From the NCBI GenBank assembly GCA_900553775.1, contig USEZ01000038.1:1-13921 (forward strand): a stretch of 13,921 bases of DNA, written 5' to 3'. The first letter of the stretch is position 1, and each line of letters begins with the position of its first letter. Under the pieces are notes generated by a model, which worked only from the letters and a program-made list of their open reading frames with translations, made no database searches and was not told where the DNA came from. The translations under genes and the position numbers were made by a program. The DNA is from an uncultured Slackia sp. (GTDB taxonomy: Bacteria; Actinomycetota; Coriobacteriia; Coriobacteriales; Eggerthellaceae). Shown here one piece after another: positions 4,281 through 11,799 of this stretch.

Positions 4281-6497
4281 ATGCGGACCGTATCGGTGGT
4301 GCTCGACATCCAAACCCAGGCGCTCGATGCGCCCTACACCTACGCGGTGCCCGACGATATGGACGACGTGGGCGTTGGGTGCGCCGTGCTGGTCGAGTTC
4401 GGCCGCAGGCGCGCCGTGGGCTACGTCATGGCCGAAGGCGGTCAGGTCGCCGTGTCGGCCGGCGAATCGGATGCCTGTTTCTCGGGCGCGCGCGCCGCAG
4501 GTCAGGAGGAATCCCGGCCCACGGCGGCACGCGTGCGCTTCGTGGACGATCTGCGCGGGGAGGCCCCCGACGGACACGGGGAGAAGCGCGAGCTCAAGGC
4601 GATTCTCGCCGTGCTTTCGGCGCCGTATTTCGACGAAGACGGCGCGGCGTTGATCGAGCACATCGCCCATACCTATCTGGCCCCGTTCAGCTCGTGCGTC
4701 CATCTTCTCACGCCCGTCGGGCGCACGCCGAAGGCGGTCAAGCGGGGAGACGCGTGGGAGCTGCAAAAGCCCGCCCGCCGCCGCAAGCGCGTATCCGAAC
4801 GCGGCGCCGTTTTGCCTTCCGACGAGGCGATCGCCGCCGTCGCGAAAGCGCGCGAGGCGTTTCGGCTGACGCAGGGCCAGCAGGAGGCCTTCGATACGGT
4901 GCTCGGCTGCATCGAACGCGGCGTGGGCGAGGTGTCGGTCGTCGACGGCGTGACCGGATCGGGCAAAACCGAGGTTTACCTGCGCGCCATTCGCGCGAGT
5001 CTCGAACGCGGCCGCGGCGCCATCGTGCTCGTGCCCGAAATCGCCTTGACCCCCCAGACCGTTTCGCGATTCGAAGAGCGCTTCGGCGATACCGTGGCGG
5101 TCATGCATTCGCGCATGACGCAGGCCGAGCGTTTCGACGCCTGGGAGGCCGTGCGCCGCGGCGAGAAGCGCGTTGCGGTGGGGGCGAGAAGCGCGCTGTT
5201 CTGCCCGATGCCCGCCCTGGGCCTTATCGTCATCGACGAGGAGCACGAAAGCACCTACAAGCAGGAAAGCGCCCCGCGCTATCACGCGCGCGACGTGGCG
5301 GCCTGGATGGCGAAGCGGGCCGGCGCCGCGCTCGTGCTCGGCAGCGCCACGCCGTCGATCGAGGCGCTGTGCCGCTGCAAGACGGACGCGTCGTGGCACC
5401 GCGTCGTGCTTGCCCGACGGACGAACGGCAGGCCGATGCCCGAGGTGCGCATCGTCGATATGGCGCGCGAGTTCGGGTCGGGGTCGCGTTCGATGTTTTC
5501 CCGCGAGCTCTCCGAAGGGCTGTTCTCGGCCGTCGATGCGGGCCGCAAAGCGGTGCTGCTGCTCAACCAGCGCGGATTCGCGAATTTCGTGCTTTGCCGC
5601 GATTGCGGCTTCGTTCCCGAATGCCCCACGTGCTCGGTGTCGCTTACCTATCACGAACGCGGGAATATGCTCGTGTGCCACCATTGCGGCCGGCGCATGC
5701 CGGCGCCGCCGACGTGCCCTGTATGCGCAAGCCCCTACCTGAAGAAATTCGGCGCGGGCACCCAACGCGTCGAATCGGAGCTGCGCAAGCTTTTGGCCGG
5801 TCGCGACGACGTGCGCATTATCCGCATGGACGCCGACACCACGGCCTCGCGCGACGCCCACGCGCGCCTTCTCGCCGATTTCGCGCGGCCTGGGGCGGCG
5901 GTCTTGCTCGGCACGCAGATGATAGCCAAAGGGCTCGATTTCGACGACGTGGTGCTCGTCGGCGCGATAAACGCCGACACCCAGCTGCATCTTCCCGACT
6001 TTCGCAGCGCGGAACGCACATTCGACCTGATCGAGCAAGTCGCGGGCCGGGCCGGGCGGGGCTCGTTCGCGGGCCGTGTGCTCGTGCAGACCTATATGCC
6101 GGAAAGCTGCGCGATCCAAGCCGCCGCGGCATACGATCGCCGCCGTTTCCTCGCCGACGAGCTTGCGAAACGCAAGCTTTTGCGCTATCCGCCCTACGCG
6201 CGTTTGGCGAACGTGCTCATCTGGGGCGAACGCGTCGACGAGGTGCGCGAGGTCGCCCTCGAGCTTGCCAGGCGGATCGACGAGGTCATCAAAGACGTCG
6301 TGGGGGATGCGTGGCAAAGCCTCGGCGCAGCTCCGTGCGCGATCGACAAGCTGCGCAATCAGCATCGCTGGCATATCCTCGTCAAGGCGCCCGCCGATGC
6401 CGATATCGCTTCGGCGCTTGCCCCCGTGATACGCAGGCGCCGCGCGCACAAGCGCGTGAACGTGGCGTGCGACGTCGATCCGTTCAGTCTGCTCTGA
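4281..6497 (+). CDS. priA: Replication restart DNA helicase PriA
   Basis: Superfamily 2 3'-to-5' DNA helicase that recognises abandoned replication forks and starts reloading of the replicative helicase. The 738 residues match the family length. Domains: N-terminal 3'-DNA-binding domain (about 1-52 and 100-150), then helicase lobe 1 with Walker A DGVTGSGKT (222-230) and the DEEH box (319-322). Eight zinc-binding cysteines follow at 439, 442, 448, 451, 466, 469, 479 and 482. Helicase lobe 2 holds LGTQMIAKGLDFDDV (543-557) and QVAGRAGRG (586-594), before the C-terminal domain. Residues about 52-100 form a variable Gly/Ala/Glu-rich insertion. The ATG at 4281 was chosen because it gives the family's N-terminus (RTVSVVLDIQTQALDAPYTY); a purine-rich gggaagggg (4261-4269 region) precedes it. 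All catalytic and zinc motifs are intact, so it should be functional. Confidence 0.95.
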   Translation: MRTVSVVLDIQTQALDAPYTYAVPDDMDDVGVGCAVLVEFGRRRAVGYVMAEGGQVAVSAGESDACFSGARAAGQEESRPTAARVRFVDDLRGEAPDGHGEKRELKAILAVLSAPYFDEDGAALIEHIAHTYLAPFSSCVHLLTPVGRTPKAVKRGDAWELQKPARRRKRVSERGAVLPSDEAIAAVAKAREAFRLTQGQQEAFDTVLGCIERGVGEVSVVDGVTGSGKTEVYLRAIRASLERGRGAIVLVPEIALTPQTVSRFEERFGDTVAVMHSRMTQAERFDAWEAVRRGEKRVAVGARSALFCPMPALGLIVIDEEHESTYKQESAPRYHARDVAAWMAKRAGAALVLGSATPSIEALCRCKTDASWHRVVLARRTNGRPMPEVRIVDMAREFGSGSRSMFSRELSEGLFSAVDAGRKAVLLLNQRGFANFVLCRDCGFVPECPTCSVSLTYHERGNMLVCHHCGRRMPAPPTCPVCASPYLKKFGAGTQRVESELRKLLAGRDDVRIIRMDADTTASRDAHARLLADFARPGAAVLLGTQMIAKGLDFDDVVLVGAINADTQLHLPDFRSAERTFDLIEQVAGRAGRGSFAGRVLVQTYMPESCAIQAAAAYDRRRFLADELAKRKLLRYPPYARLANVLIWGERVDEVREVALELARRIDEVIKDVVGDAWQSLGAAPCAIDKLRNQHRWHILVKAPADADIASALAPVIRRRRAHKRVNVACDVDPFSLL

Positions 6498-6611
6498 TTC
6501 GCGCGCTCGTCGCAACCCGGCGCCCTTTCGTTGTGTGGAGCAATTCCGCTTTTGCCCCGTGCATGCGAAGAAAGGCGACGTGAGCGGACGGGTCGCACGG
6601 CGGCTTTCCGG

Positions 6612-6617
6612 TATACT
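6612..6617 (+). promoter_or_regulatory. Candidate -10 box for def
   Basis: TATACT in the context ccggtatactcgcgg, 48 bases before the def ATG, would give a start near 6624 and a 5' leader of about 40 bases that contains the def ribosome binding site AGAGGA (6651-6656). No convincing -35 is seen 17 bases upstream. The 167-base gap between priA and def holds nothing else I can support. Confidence 0.45.
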
Positions 6618-6664
6618 CGCGGCGGAAAAATGCGAATTGACAATACGGATAGAGGATTGAACCC

Positions 6665-7204
6665 ATGGCATTCGATACGCTCAAGGTGGTCACGTACCCC
6701 GACCCGACGCTTCGCCAGGTGTGCGAGATGTGCGACCCGCACGATAAAACGCTCAAGAAGCTTGCGCGCCAAATGGCGAAAACCATGTATAAGAACAACG
6801 GCTGCGGCCTGGCCGCCCCGCAGGTGGGCGTGCTCAAGCGGATCATCGTGGTCGACTGCGACCAGGAAGACGGCGAACAGAACCCCATCGTGATGGTGAA
6901 TCCCGTGCTCGTGGAGACGCGCGGGCGCGAAGTGGTCGACGAAGAAGGCTGCCTGTCGTGTCCCGGCATCTCGGTTCCCGTCCGCCGCAAGGAATACGCG
7001 GTCGTGCGCTATCTCGACCTCGACGGCGAGGAATGGATGATCGAGGGCGACGGCCTTTTGGGCCGCTGCCTGCAGCACGAGATCGACCATCTCGACGGCA
7101 AGACGCTGTTCGAGTCTTGCGATCTTTCGGCACGCATCCAGGCGCTGCACGATTACGAAGAGGCCAAGGCGGCGGGAGCAAAGCCGGGAGAAACCCGCAT
7201 TTAA
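6665..7204 (+). CDS. def: Peptide deformylase
   Basis: Cytoplasmic metalloenzyme (Fe2+ or Zn2+) that removes the formyl group from the N-terminal methionine of nascent proteins at the ribosome exit. The 179-residue product has the three deformylase motifs in order: GCGLAAPQ (46-53), EEGCLS with metal ligand Cys96 (93-98), and QHEIDH (137-142), in which His138 and His142 bind the metal and Glu139 is catalytic. The C-terminal tail (about 155-179) is charged. AGAGGA lies nine bases before the ATG. fmt, which adds the formyl group to Met-tRNA, follows after about 50 bases, a common pairing. No missing residues were seen. Confidence 0.96.
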   Translation: MAFDTLKVVTYPDPTLRQVCEMCDPHDKTLKKLARQMAKTMYKNNGCGLAAPQVGVLKRIIVVDCDQEDGEQNPIVMVNPVLVETRGREVVDEEGCLSCPGISVPVRRKEYAVVRYLDLDGEEWMIEGDGLLGRCLQHEIDHLDGKTLFESCDLSARIQALHDYEEAKAAGAKPGETRI

Positions 7205-7213
7205 TATGATGGC

Positions 7214-7232
7214 GACGCGCCGCGGGCGCGTC
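7214..7232 (+). repeat. GC-rich hairpin between def and fmt
   Basis: gacgcgcc (7214-7221) pairs perfectly with ggcgcgtc (7225-7232) around a three-base loop, followed only by tt. It begins 10 bases after the def stop and ends 8 bases before the fmt ribosome binding site. It may weaken read-through or stabilise the def mRNA end; a strong terminator is not indicated. Confidence 0.45.
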
Positions 7233-7256
7233 TTGCATCGGGAAGGGATGATGCGC

Positions 7257-8201
7257 ATGCGTATCGTTTTCATGGGAACGCCCGATTTCGCGGCGAACAT
7301 CCTCGGCGAATTGAAGGAGCAGCACGATGTCGCGGCGGTCTACACGCGTCCCGACGCCGTGCGCGGCCGCGGCAAGAAGCTCGAGCCGTCGCCTGTGAAA
7401 AAAGTGGCGCTCGAAGCGGGCATCCCCGTGTTCGAGCCGCGCACGCTGCGCGATGCGGACGAGCTCGCGCGCCTGCGCGATCTGCGTCCCGATGCGGTCT
7501 GCGTGGCCGCCTACGGCAAGATTCTTCCTCGCGACGTGCTCGAAATCCCGCGTTACGGATGCTTGAACGTCCATGCGTCGCTTCTGCCGAAATATCGCGG
7601 CGCGGCGCCTATCGAACGGGCTATCCTTGCGGGCGAGCGCGAGGCGGGCGTATGCATCATGCGCATGGAGGAAGGTCTCGATACGGGCGATTACTGCATC
7701 AGCCGTTCCTGCGAAATCGGCGATATGGATTGCACCCAGTTGACGGCCGAGCTGGCCGATAAAGGAGCGCTCGCCCTGCTTTCGGCGCTGTATGCCATCG
7801 AACAGGAAACGGTCCGCTGGACGGCGCAAGACGATGCTTCGGCGACGTATGCCGCCAAGATCGAGCGCGGCGAGCTCAATCTCGATCCGGCGCTTTGCGC
7901 CCTGGACAACCTGCGGCGCGTGCGCGCATCGAGCGCCGCCCACCCGAGCCGCTTCGTCATCGCGGGCAAAGCCGCCACGGTGCTTGCGGCGTCGTGCGGC
8001 GAGGATGTCGCAAGCGTTTGCGGCCCCATCGGTCGGGGTGCGGTGAAATTCGTCGCCAAGCGCCTGTTCGTCGGCTGCGACGACGGCGCGCTCGAAATTC
8101 TGTCGGTGAGGCCCGACGGCAAAAAGGACATGAACGCCGCGGCATTCGCCAGCGGCGTGCAGAATATCAAATCAGGCACTATGGTATGGGAGCAGATGTA
8201 A
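7257..8201 (+). CDS. fmt: Methionyl-tRNA formyltransferase
   Basis: Transfers a formyl group from 10-formyltetrahydrofolate to the amino group of initiator Met-tRNA. The 314 residues are almost exactly the E. coli length (315). The N-terminal Rossmann-type domain begins MRIVFMGTPDF. The catalytic triad is visible as Asn104 and His106 in LNVHASLLPKYRGAAPIERA, and Asp142 in GLDTGD. The tRNA-binding C-terminal OB domain spans about 205-314. The ATG at 7257 was preferred over ATGs at 7206, 7209, 7248 and 7251 because it gives the family N-terminus and sits nine bases after GGAAGGG (7241-7247). The stop is directly followed by the rsmB ATG, so the two are probably co-translated. Confidence 0.95.
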   Translation: MRIVFMGTPDFAANILGELKEQHDVAAVYTRPDAVRGRGKKLEPSPVKKVALEAGIPVFEPRTLRDADELARLRDLRPDAVCVAAYGKILPRDVLEIPRYGCLNVHASLLPKYRGAAPIERAILAGEREAGVCIMRMEEGLDTGDYCISRSCEIGDMDCTQLTAELADKGALALLSALYAIEQETVRWTAQDDASATYAAKIERGELNLDPALCALDNLRRVRASSAAHPSRFVIAGKAATVLAASCGEDVASVCGPIGRGAVKFVAKRLFVGCDDGALEILSVRPDGKKDMNAAAFASGVQNIKSGTMVWEQM

Positions 8202-10184
8202 ATGACCGACCAGCATCAGGGAGGACAGCGCGGTTCTTACGCCCGCGGCGGACATGCGGCAGGCCCGCGTCGAGGCGGATCGGGCAGGCCTTCGGGCGGC
8301 CGCGGCGACGGGCGCTCGCAGGGCGGATTCGCGAAAAAGGGGCCGTATAGGAAATTCGACGGCCGCAAGGGAGAATCCGACGAGCGCGGCGGCAAGCCTT
8401 ACGGCGGCGGTTCGCGTCGCGACGGCGATCGTCCCACGAAGCCTTACAAGAAATTCGACGGCGGGAAAGGCGATGGCGGCTCGCATAAGAAGCCGGACGG
8501 CAAATCTTTCGCCGGCAAGGGGCAGGGCGGCTATCGCGGCCCGAAGAAAGACGGCGCCCGCAGCGGCGGCCCCCGCGGTCCGAAGAAGTTCGACGGATCG
8601 AAGAAATTCGGCGGACCGAAGAAGTTCGACCGCCGCGACGACCGTCGCGATGAAAAGCATTCCGCGCAGGCCGCCGTCGAGCGTCCTGCCGCGATAACCA
8701 GCCCGCGCGCTTCTTCGCGTTTCGGCGCGCCTGCGGTTTCGGTCGAAAAAGATATCCGTCCCGCCCGCGACACGCGCGACGAGCGTCCTCGTCGCGACGA
8801 CCGCCCTGCGCGCGACGGCGGCGGTCGCAATGCCCGCGGAGGCCGTCCGTCCCAGCCCGTCAGGCTTTCGCCGGGACGCGCCGCCGCTTGCGCCATCGGC
8901 CGCGTGGTGCGCGAACGCGACGCCTTCGTCTCCGAGGTCACGCCGGGCATCATCGCGAAGTTCGAGGGCATCTCGCCCGAAGACGCGGCGTTCGCCACCA
9001 AGATCGCGCGCGGCGTCACCGCTACGCTCGGAACGCTCGACGAGTTCATCGACCGCAACCTGCGTTCTCCCGACGACATCGAATCCGACGTGCGCGATGC
9101 GTTGCGCGTGAGCGCCTATGAGCTGCTCTTCCTGGGCAAAGACGCTTATGCGGCGGTCGACCAGGGCGTCGAGCTGGTCCGTTCCGTCCAGCCGAAGGCA
9201 TCGGGGCTTGCCAACTCCGTGCTGCGCAAGATGTCGGTGAGCGCCAAGAAGTTTCCGTACGGCAATCCCGACCTGAGCCTCCAGGTGCTCGCGCGTTCCC
9301 AGGCATTTCCGCTGTGGCTTGCCAAACGCCTCATGAACGAGATGGGCTTGAAGCAGGCCACCGATTTCATGCGTGCCTGCAATGCCGATGCGCCCGTCTT
9401 CATCGCGGTCAATGCCATCAAGGCGGCCGACGCCGACGTTATCGAGGTGTTCGACCAGGCGGGAAGCCTGATGGAGCCTTCCGCCACGGTTCCCGGATGC
9501 TACCTGGTCAAAGACGCCCGCGTGCTGCGCAAGCCCGAGGTGCGCGCGCTGTTCGAAAACGGCAGCGTGTGCGTTTCCGACGAAGCCGCCCAGGCTGTGG
9601 CCGCTCTGGCCTGCCCGGACGAAGATGTCGAGGCGTTCCTTGAAATCGGCGCGGGCCGCGGCACCAAAACCATCCTGATGCAGAGCAACGCCGTGCGCCG
9701 TTTCGGCCGCACCATGCCTATGGTGTCGGTGGACGACCATGCTTTCAAGGCCGAGGTGCTCGCCAAGCGCGCGGCCGCTTACGGCATCGGGTCGGTGCGC
9801 CCCGTGACCGCCGATGCACGCAAGCTTTCCGATGTTTTGCCCGAGCAGTCTTTCGATGCGGTTCTCGTGGACGTTCCGTGCTCGGGCGTGGGAACGCTGC
9901 GCCGTCATCCTGAAATCCGCTGGCGTCTGACGGCCGCGCAAATCGAGGAGATGGCGTCGGTCGAATACGACCTGCTCGTCGAGGCGGCCAAGATGGTCAA
10001 GCCGGGCGGCATGCTGACGTATGCCACGTGCACGGTATTCGAGGCCGAGAACGCGCGCGTGGTCGAGCGCTTCCGTCGCACGAAGTTCGGCGAGGCGTTC
10101 GAGGTCGAGCAGACCCTCGCCACCACGCTTTCTGCGGCGGGCGCCGACGCCCATTATGCCGTACGCCTGCGCCGCGTGCGTTAG
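8202..10184 (+). CDS. rsmB: 16S rRNA m5C967-type methyltransferase (RsmB/Fmu family) with a long disordered N-terminal extension
   Basis: A 660-residue protein, about 210-220 residues longer than typical RsmB (~430-450). Residues 1 to about 220 are Gly/Arg/Lys/Asp-rich and low-complexity, with RGG, GRG and KKFDG-type repeats, including three tandem 6-residue units at 127-144, and should be disordered. Residues about 223-350 form the NusB-like all-alpha domain, and 350-660 the Rossmann methyltransferase. That domain has motif I LEIGAGRGTKT (480-490), DVPCSGVGTLRRHPEIRW (557-574) with Cys560, and LTYATCTVFEAEN (605-617) with the nucleophile Cys610, the two-cysteine signature of RNA m5C methyltransferases. 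The ATG lies directly after the fmt stop, and no other ATG occurs before residue 344, so the extension is part of the gene unless a GTG/TTG start is used. The family fit is firm; the exact target base is inferred from RsmB. Confidence 0.9.
   Translation: MTDQHQGGQRGSYARGGHAAGPRRGGSGRPSGGRGDGRSQGGFAKKGPYRKFDGRKGESDERGGKPYGGGSRRDGDRPTKPYKKFDGGKGDGGSHKKPDGKSFAGKGQGGYRGPKKDGARSGGPRGPKKFDGSKKFGGPKKFDRRDDRRDEKHSAQAAVERPAAITSPRASSRFGAPAVSVEKDIRPARDTRDERPRRDDRPARDGGGRNARGGRPSQPVRLSPGRAAACAIGRVVRERDAFVSEVTPGIIAKFEGISPEDAAFATKIARGVTATLGTLDEFIDRNLRSPDDIESDVRDALRVSAYELLFLGKDAYAAVDQGVELVRSVQPKASGLANSVLRKMSVSAKKFPYGNPDLSLQVLARSQAFPLWLAKRLMNEMGLKQATDFMRACNADAPVFIAVNAIKAADADVIEVFDQAGSLMEPSATVPGCYLVKDARVLRKPEVRALFENGSVCVSDEAAQAVAALACPDEDVEAFLEIGAGRGTKTILMQSNAVRRFGRTMPMVSVDDHAFKAEVLAKRAAAYGIGSVRPVTADARKLSDVLPEQSFDAVLVDVPCSGVGTLRRHPEIRWRLTAAQIEEMASVEYDLLVEAAKMVKPGGMLTYATCTVFEAENARVVERFRRTKFGEAFEVEQTLATTLSAAGADAHYAVRLRRVR
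8580..8633 (+). repeat. Three tandem 18-base units coding for (P/S)KKF(D/G)(G/R)
   Basis: Three in-frame units at 8580-8597, 8598-8615 and 8616-8633 share the core cgaagaa(g/a)ttcg. They encode PKKFDG, SKKFGG and PKKFDR. The same KFDG/KKFDG word also occurs at residues 51-54 and 83-87 of RsmB. This suggests expansion of the disordered tail by short tandem duplication. Confidence 0.75.
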
Positions 10185-10232
10185 CGTTTTTCGAGCGTGT
10201 CGCTTTCGGGTTCTGCCCATTTTCGAACGAAG

Positions 10233-10272
10233 CGAAGGCCCTGGCAGGACGGTCGTCCGGCCAGGGCCTTCG
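10233..10272. terminator. Bidirectional hairpin between convergent rsmB and ogt
   Basis: cgaaggccctggc (10233-10245) and gccagggccttcg (10260-10272) form a perfect 13-bp stem, with ggac/gtcc (10247-10250 and 10255-10258) continuing it inside the loop. It lies 48 bases after the rsmB stop and 138 bases before the 3' end of ogt on the other strand. No T-run follows on either strand, so termination is inferred from stem strength and from the convergent layout. The rest of the 10185-10410 gap (226 bases) shows no gene that I can support. Confidence 0.65.
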
Positions 10273-10410
10273 TGCATGAGCCTTGATTCGGCCGCGCCCT
10301 ATGGATGGCGCCGTTTCTTTCGCCGCCCGTTTCGGGAAGAGGCCGTCTTCGCGCAGGCGGGCGAGTCGGGGCTCTTCGGGCGTCGTGGCGCCGATGTGCG
10401 CCGCCTGCGC

Positions 10411-10881
10411 TCAGCGAAGGCGCGCCGCATCGACTCCTTCGAGTTCGAGAAGGTATCGCTTCACCTTGACGCCCGCCGCGTATCCGACGAGCTTGCCTCG
10501 CGCACCGATCACGCGATGGCACGGAACGATGATGGGCACGGGATTTTTATTGTTCGCCATGCCTACGGCGCGAAACGCCTTCGGCTTGCCGATTTCTTCT
10601 GCTATCTCGGCATAGGTGCGCGTCTGTCCGTACGGTATAGCGCTCAGGCGGTTCCATACTTCGAGCTGGAACGGCGTTCCTTGCAGGTCGACGGGAACGT
10701 CGAACGCACGCCTTTTCCCGGCGAAGTACTCCTGGAGCTGGGTGGCCGCCGTGTTGGTAAGCGCGCTCGGTCTGCGCGGCATGTCGAAGGCGGCGTCGCC
10801 GAATGCGATGCGAACGATGCCGCGTTCGTTGGCGGCGATCGACAGCCTTCCGGGAGGCATGGCATAGACGAAATAGTTCAT
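10411..10881 (-). CDS. ogt: Methylated-DNA--[protein]-cysteine S-methyltransferase
   Basis: Suicide DNA-repair protein that transfers O6-alkyl groups from guanine to its own cysteine. The 156-residue product has the C-terminal catalytic domain: FQLEVWNRLSAIPYGQTRTY (71-90) in the helix-turn-helix DNA-binding region, RAVGMANNKNP (104-114) with the arginine finger region, and PCHRVIG (120-126) with the acceptor Cys121. The short N-terminal part (1-65) corresponds to the ribonuclease-like domain. The start MNYFVYAMPPGRLSI was chosen; upstream in-frame codons up to 10959 would encode a basic stretch without family similarity, and a purine-rich site (ggaaagaaagg) precedes this ATG. It is the only minus-strand gene in the window, convergent with rsmB and divergent from rpe. 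The symbol ogt is a family-level choice. Confidence 0.93.
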   Translation of the reverse strand: MNYFVYAMPPGRLSIAANERGIVRIAFGDAAFDMPRRPSALTNTAATQLQEYFAGKRRAFDVPVDLQGTPFQLEVWNRLSAIPYGQTRTYAEIAEEIGKPKAFRAVGMANNKNPVPIIVPCHRVIGARGKLVGYAAGVKVKRYLLELEGVDAARLR

Positions 10882-10928
10882 GGCGGCCTTTCTTTCCGGG
10901 TTCGGTCGGCGCCGCGTGCGCGACCCGA

Positions 10929-10941
10929 TGCCATTATGGCA
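10929..10941 (-). promoter_or_regulatory. Candidate extended -10 and small palindrome upstream of ogt
   Basis: tgccattatggca is a 13-base palindrome. On the minus strand it reads TGC CATAAT, an extended -10 with five of six consensus bases, 52 bases before the ogt start. No -35 match is seen. It could be the ogt promoter, perhaps with an overlapping operator. The 212-base gap between ogt and rpe also contains the 12-bp palindrome ctgcgtacgcag (10997-11008). Confidence 0.35.
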
Positions 10942-11047
10942 CGACGACGGCGCCCGCATGGAAGGTTCTGCGTCGGCGCCTGCGGGAGCGCGTCGTCTGC
11001 GTACGCAGGATTCGTGCAGGATGCCGAGAGCATGGCCGCGCTTGCGT

Positions 11048-11053
11048 TAGAAT
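11048..11053 (+). promoter_or_regulatory. Weak candidate -10 for the rpe-desulfurase-PHP operon
   Basis: TAGAAT in gcgttagaattggggc, 41 bases before the rpe start, in the divergent gap with ogt. There is no recognisable -35 at the right distance, so the call rests on position and four to five matching bases. Confidence 0.3.
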
Positions 11054-11093
11054 TGGGGCATCGAGAGCTTTTGTATGCCATGAAAGGAATCCG

Positions 11094-11795
11094 ATGTTCA
11101 CTCAGCCCCGCATCGCCCCGTCCATCCTGTCGGCCGACTTCATGAATATGGAGCGCGACATCCGCGTCATCGAAGAGGGGGGTGCGGGGTTCGTCCACGT
11201 CGATGTGATGGACGGCCATTTCGTGCCCAATCTGACGCTCGGCGTTCCTTTCGTCAAGCAGCTCAAGCGCATTACCGACCTTCCCCTCGACGTTCATCTG
11301 ATGGTGTCGAATCCGCTCAACCAGCTGCCGTGGTTCCTCGAATGCGAGCCCCATATCGTATCGGTGCATGCCGAAGTGCTCGATGAGCCGACGGGCGAAT
11401 TCGACCGTGCGATCGACATGATCCACGAGGCGGGCGCCAAAGCGTGCATCGCATTGAAGCCCGATATGCGCGCGAGCGTGGTCGAACCCTACATCCATAA
11501 GCTTGATATGGTGCTCGTGATGAGCGTCTACCCCGGTTTTTCGGGCCAGAAATACATCGAGGGCACCGAGAAGAAAGTGGCCCGCGTGGTCGAAATCGCG
11601 CGTGCGGCGAACGCGCGCCCGCTTATCGAAGTCGACGGCGGCCTGGGCGCCAATGACGCCACCCGAGCGGTGGCGGCCGCGGGCGCCGATGTGTTCGTCG
11701 CGGGCAACGCGGTGTTCGGCGCGTCCGACCGCGCCGAGGCGATATCGTCCATGATCGAGACGGCCGCCGCGGCCCAGGCCGCCGCGATCGCGTAG
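11094..11795 (+). CDS. rpe: Ribulose-phosphate 3-epimerase
   Basis: Interconverts ribulose-5-phosphate and xylulose-5-phosphate in the non-oxidative pentose phosphate pathway; cytoplasmic, metal-dependent TIM barrel. The 233 residues start with IAPSILSADF (7-16), the family signature with Ser10. Metal and catalytic residues are His35 and Asp37 in VHVDVMDGHFVPN, His68 in DVHLM, and Asp181 in EVDGG. The phosphate-binding loops are GGL (182-184) and AGNAVFG (203-209). The loop SVYPGFSGQ (144-152) has Tyr where many family members have Asn. The ATG at 11094 follows AAAGGA (11083-11088). The desulfurase gene starts four bases after the stop, suggesting co-transcription. Confidence 0.95.
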   Translation: MFTQPRIAPSILSADFMNMERDIRVIEEGGAGFVHVDVMDGHFVPNLTLGVPFVKQLKRITDLPLDVHLMVSNPLNQLPWFLECEPHIVSVHAEVLDEPTGEFDRAIDMIHEAGAKACIALKPDMRASVVEPYIHKLDMVLVMSVYPGFSGQKYIEGTEKKVARVVEIARAANARPLIEVDGGLGANDATRAVAAAGADVFVAGNAVFGASDRAEAISSMIETAAAAQAAAIA

Positions 11796-11799
11796 CGCC

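Noticed and set aside
6637..6642. TTGACA upstream of def as a -35
   Set aside because: A -10 17 bases downstream would fall on the def start codon; nothing resembling TATAAT is there.
3969..6671. A 900-codon open frame on the minus strand opposite priA
   Set aside because: PriA on the plus strand has every helicase and zinc motif. The minus frame is open because of the high GC content and has no recognisable motif and an Arg/His-rich composition.
8172..10277. A 701-codon open frame on the minus strand opposite rsmB
   Set aside because: It mirrors the GC-rich coding strand, has no ribosome binding site and shows no family motif, while RsmB has both catalytic cysteines.
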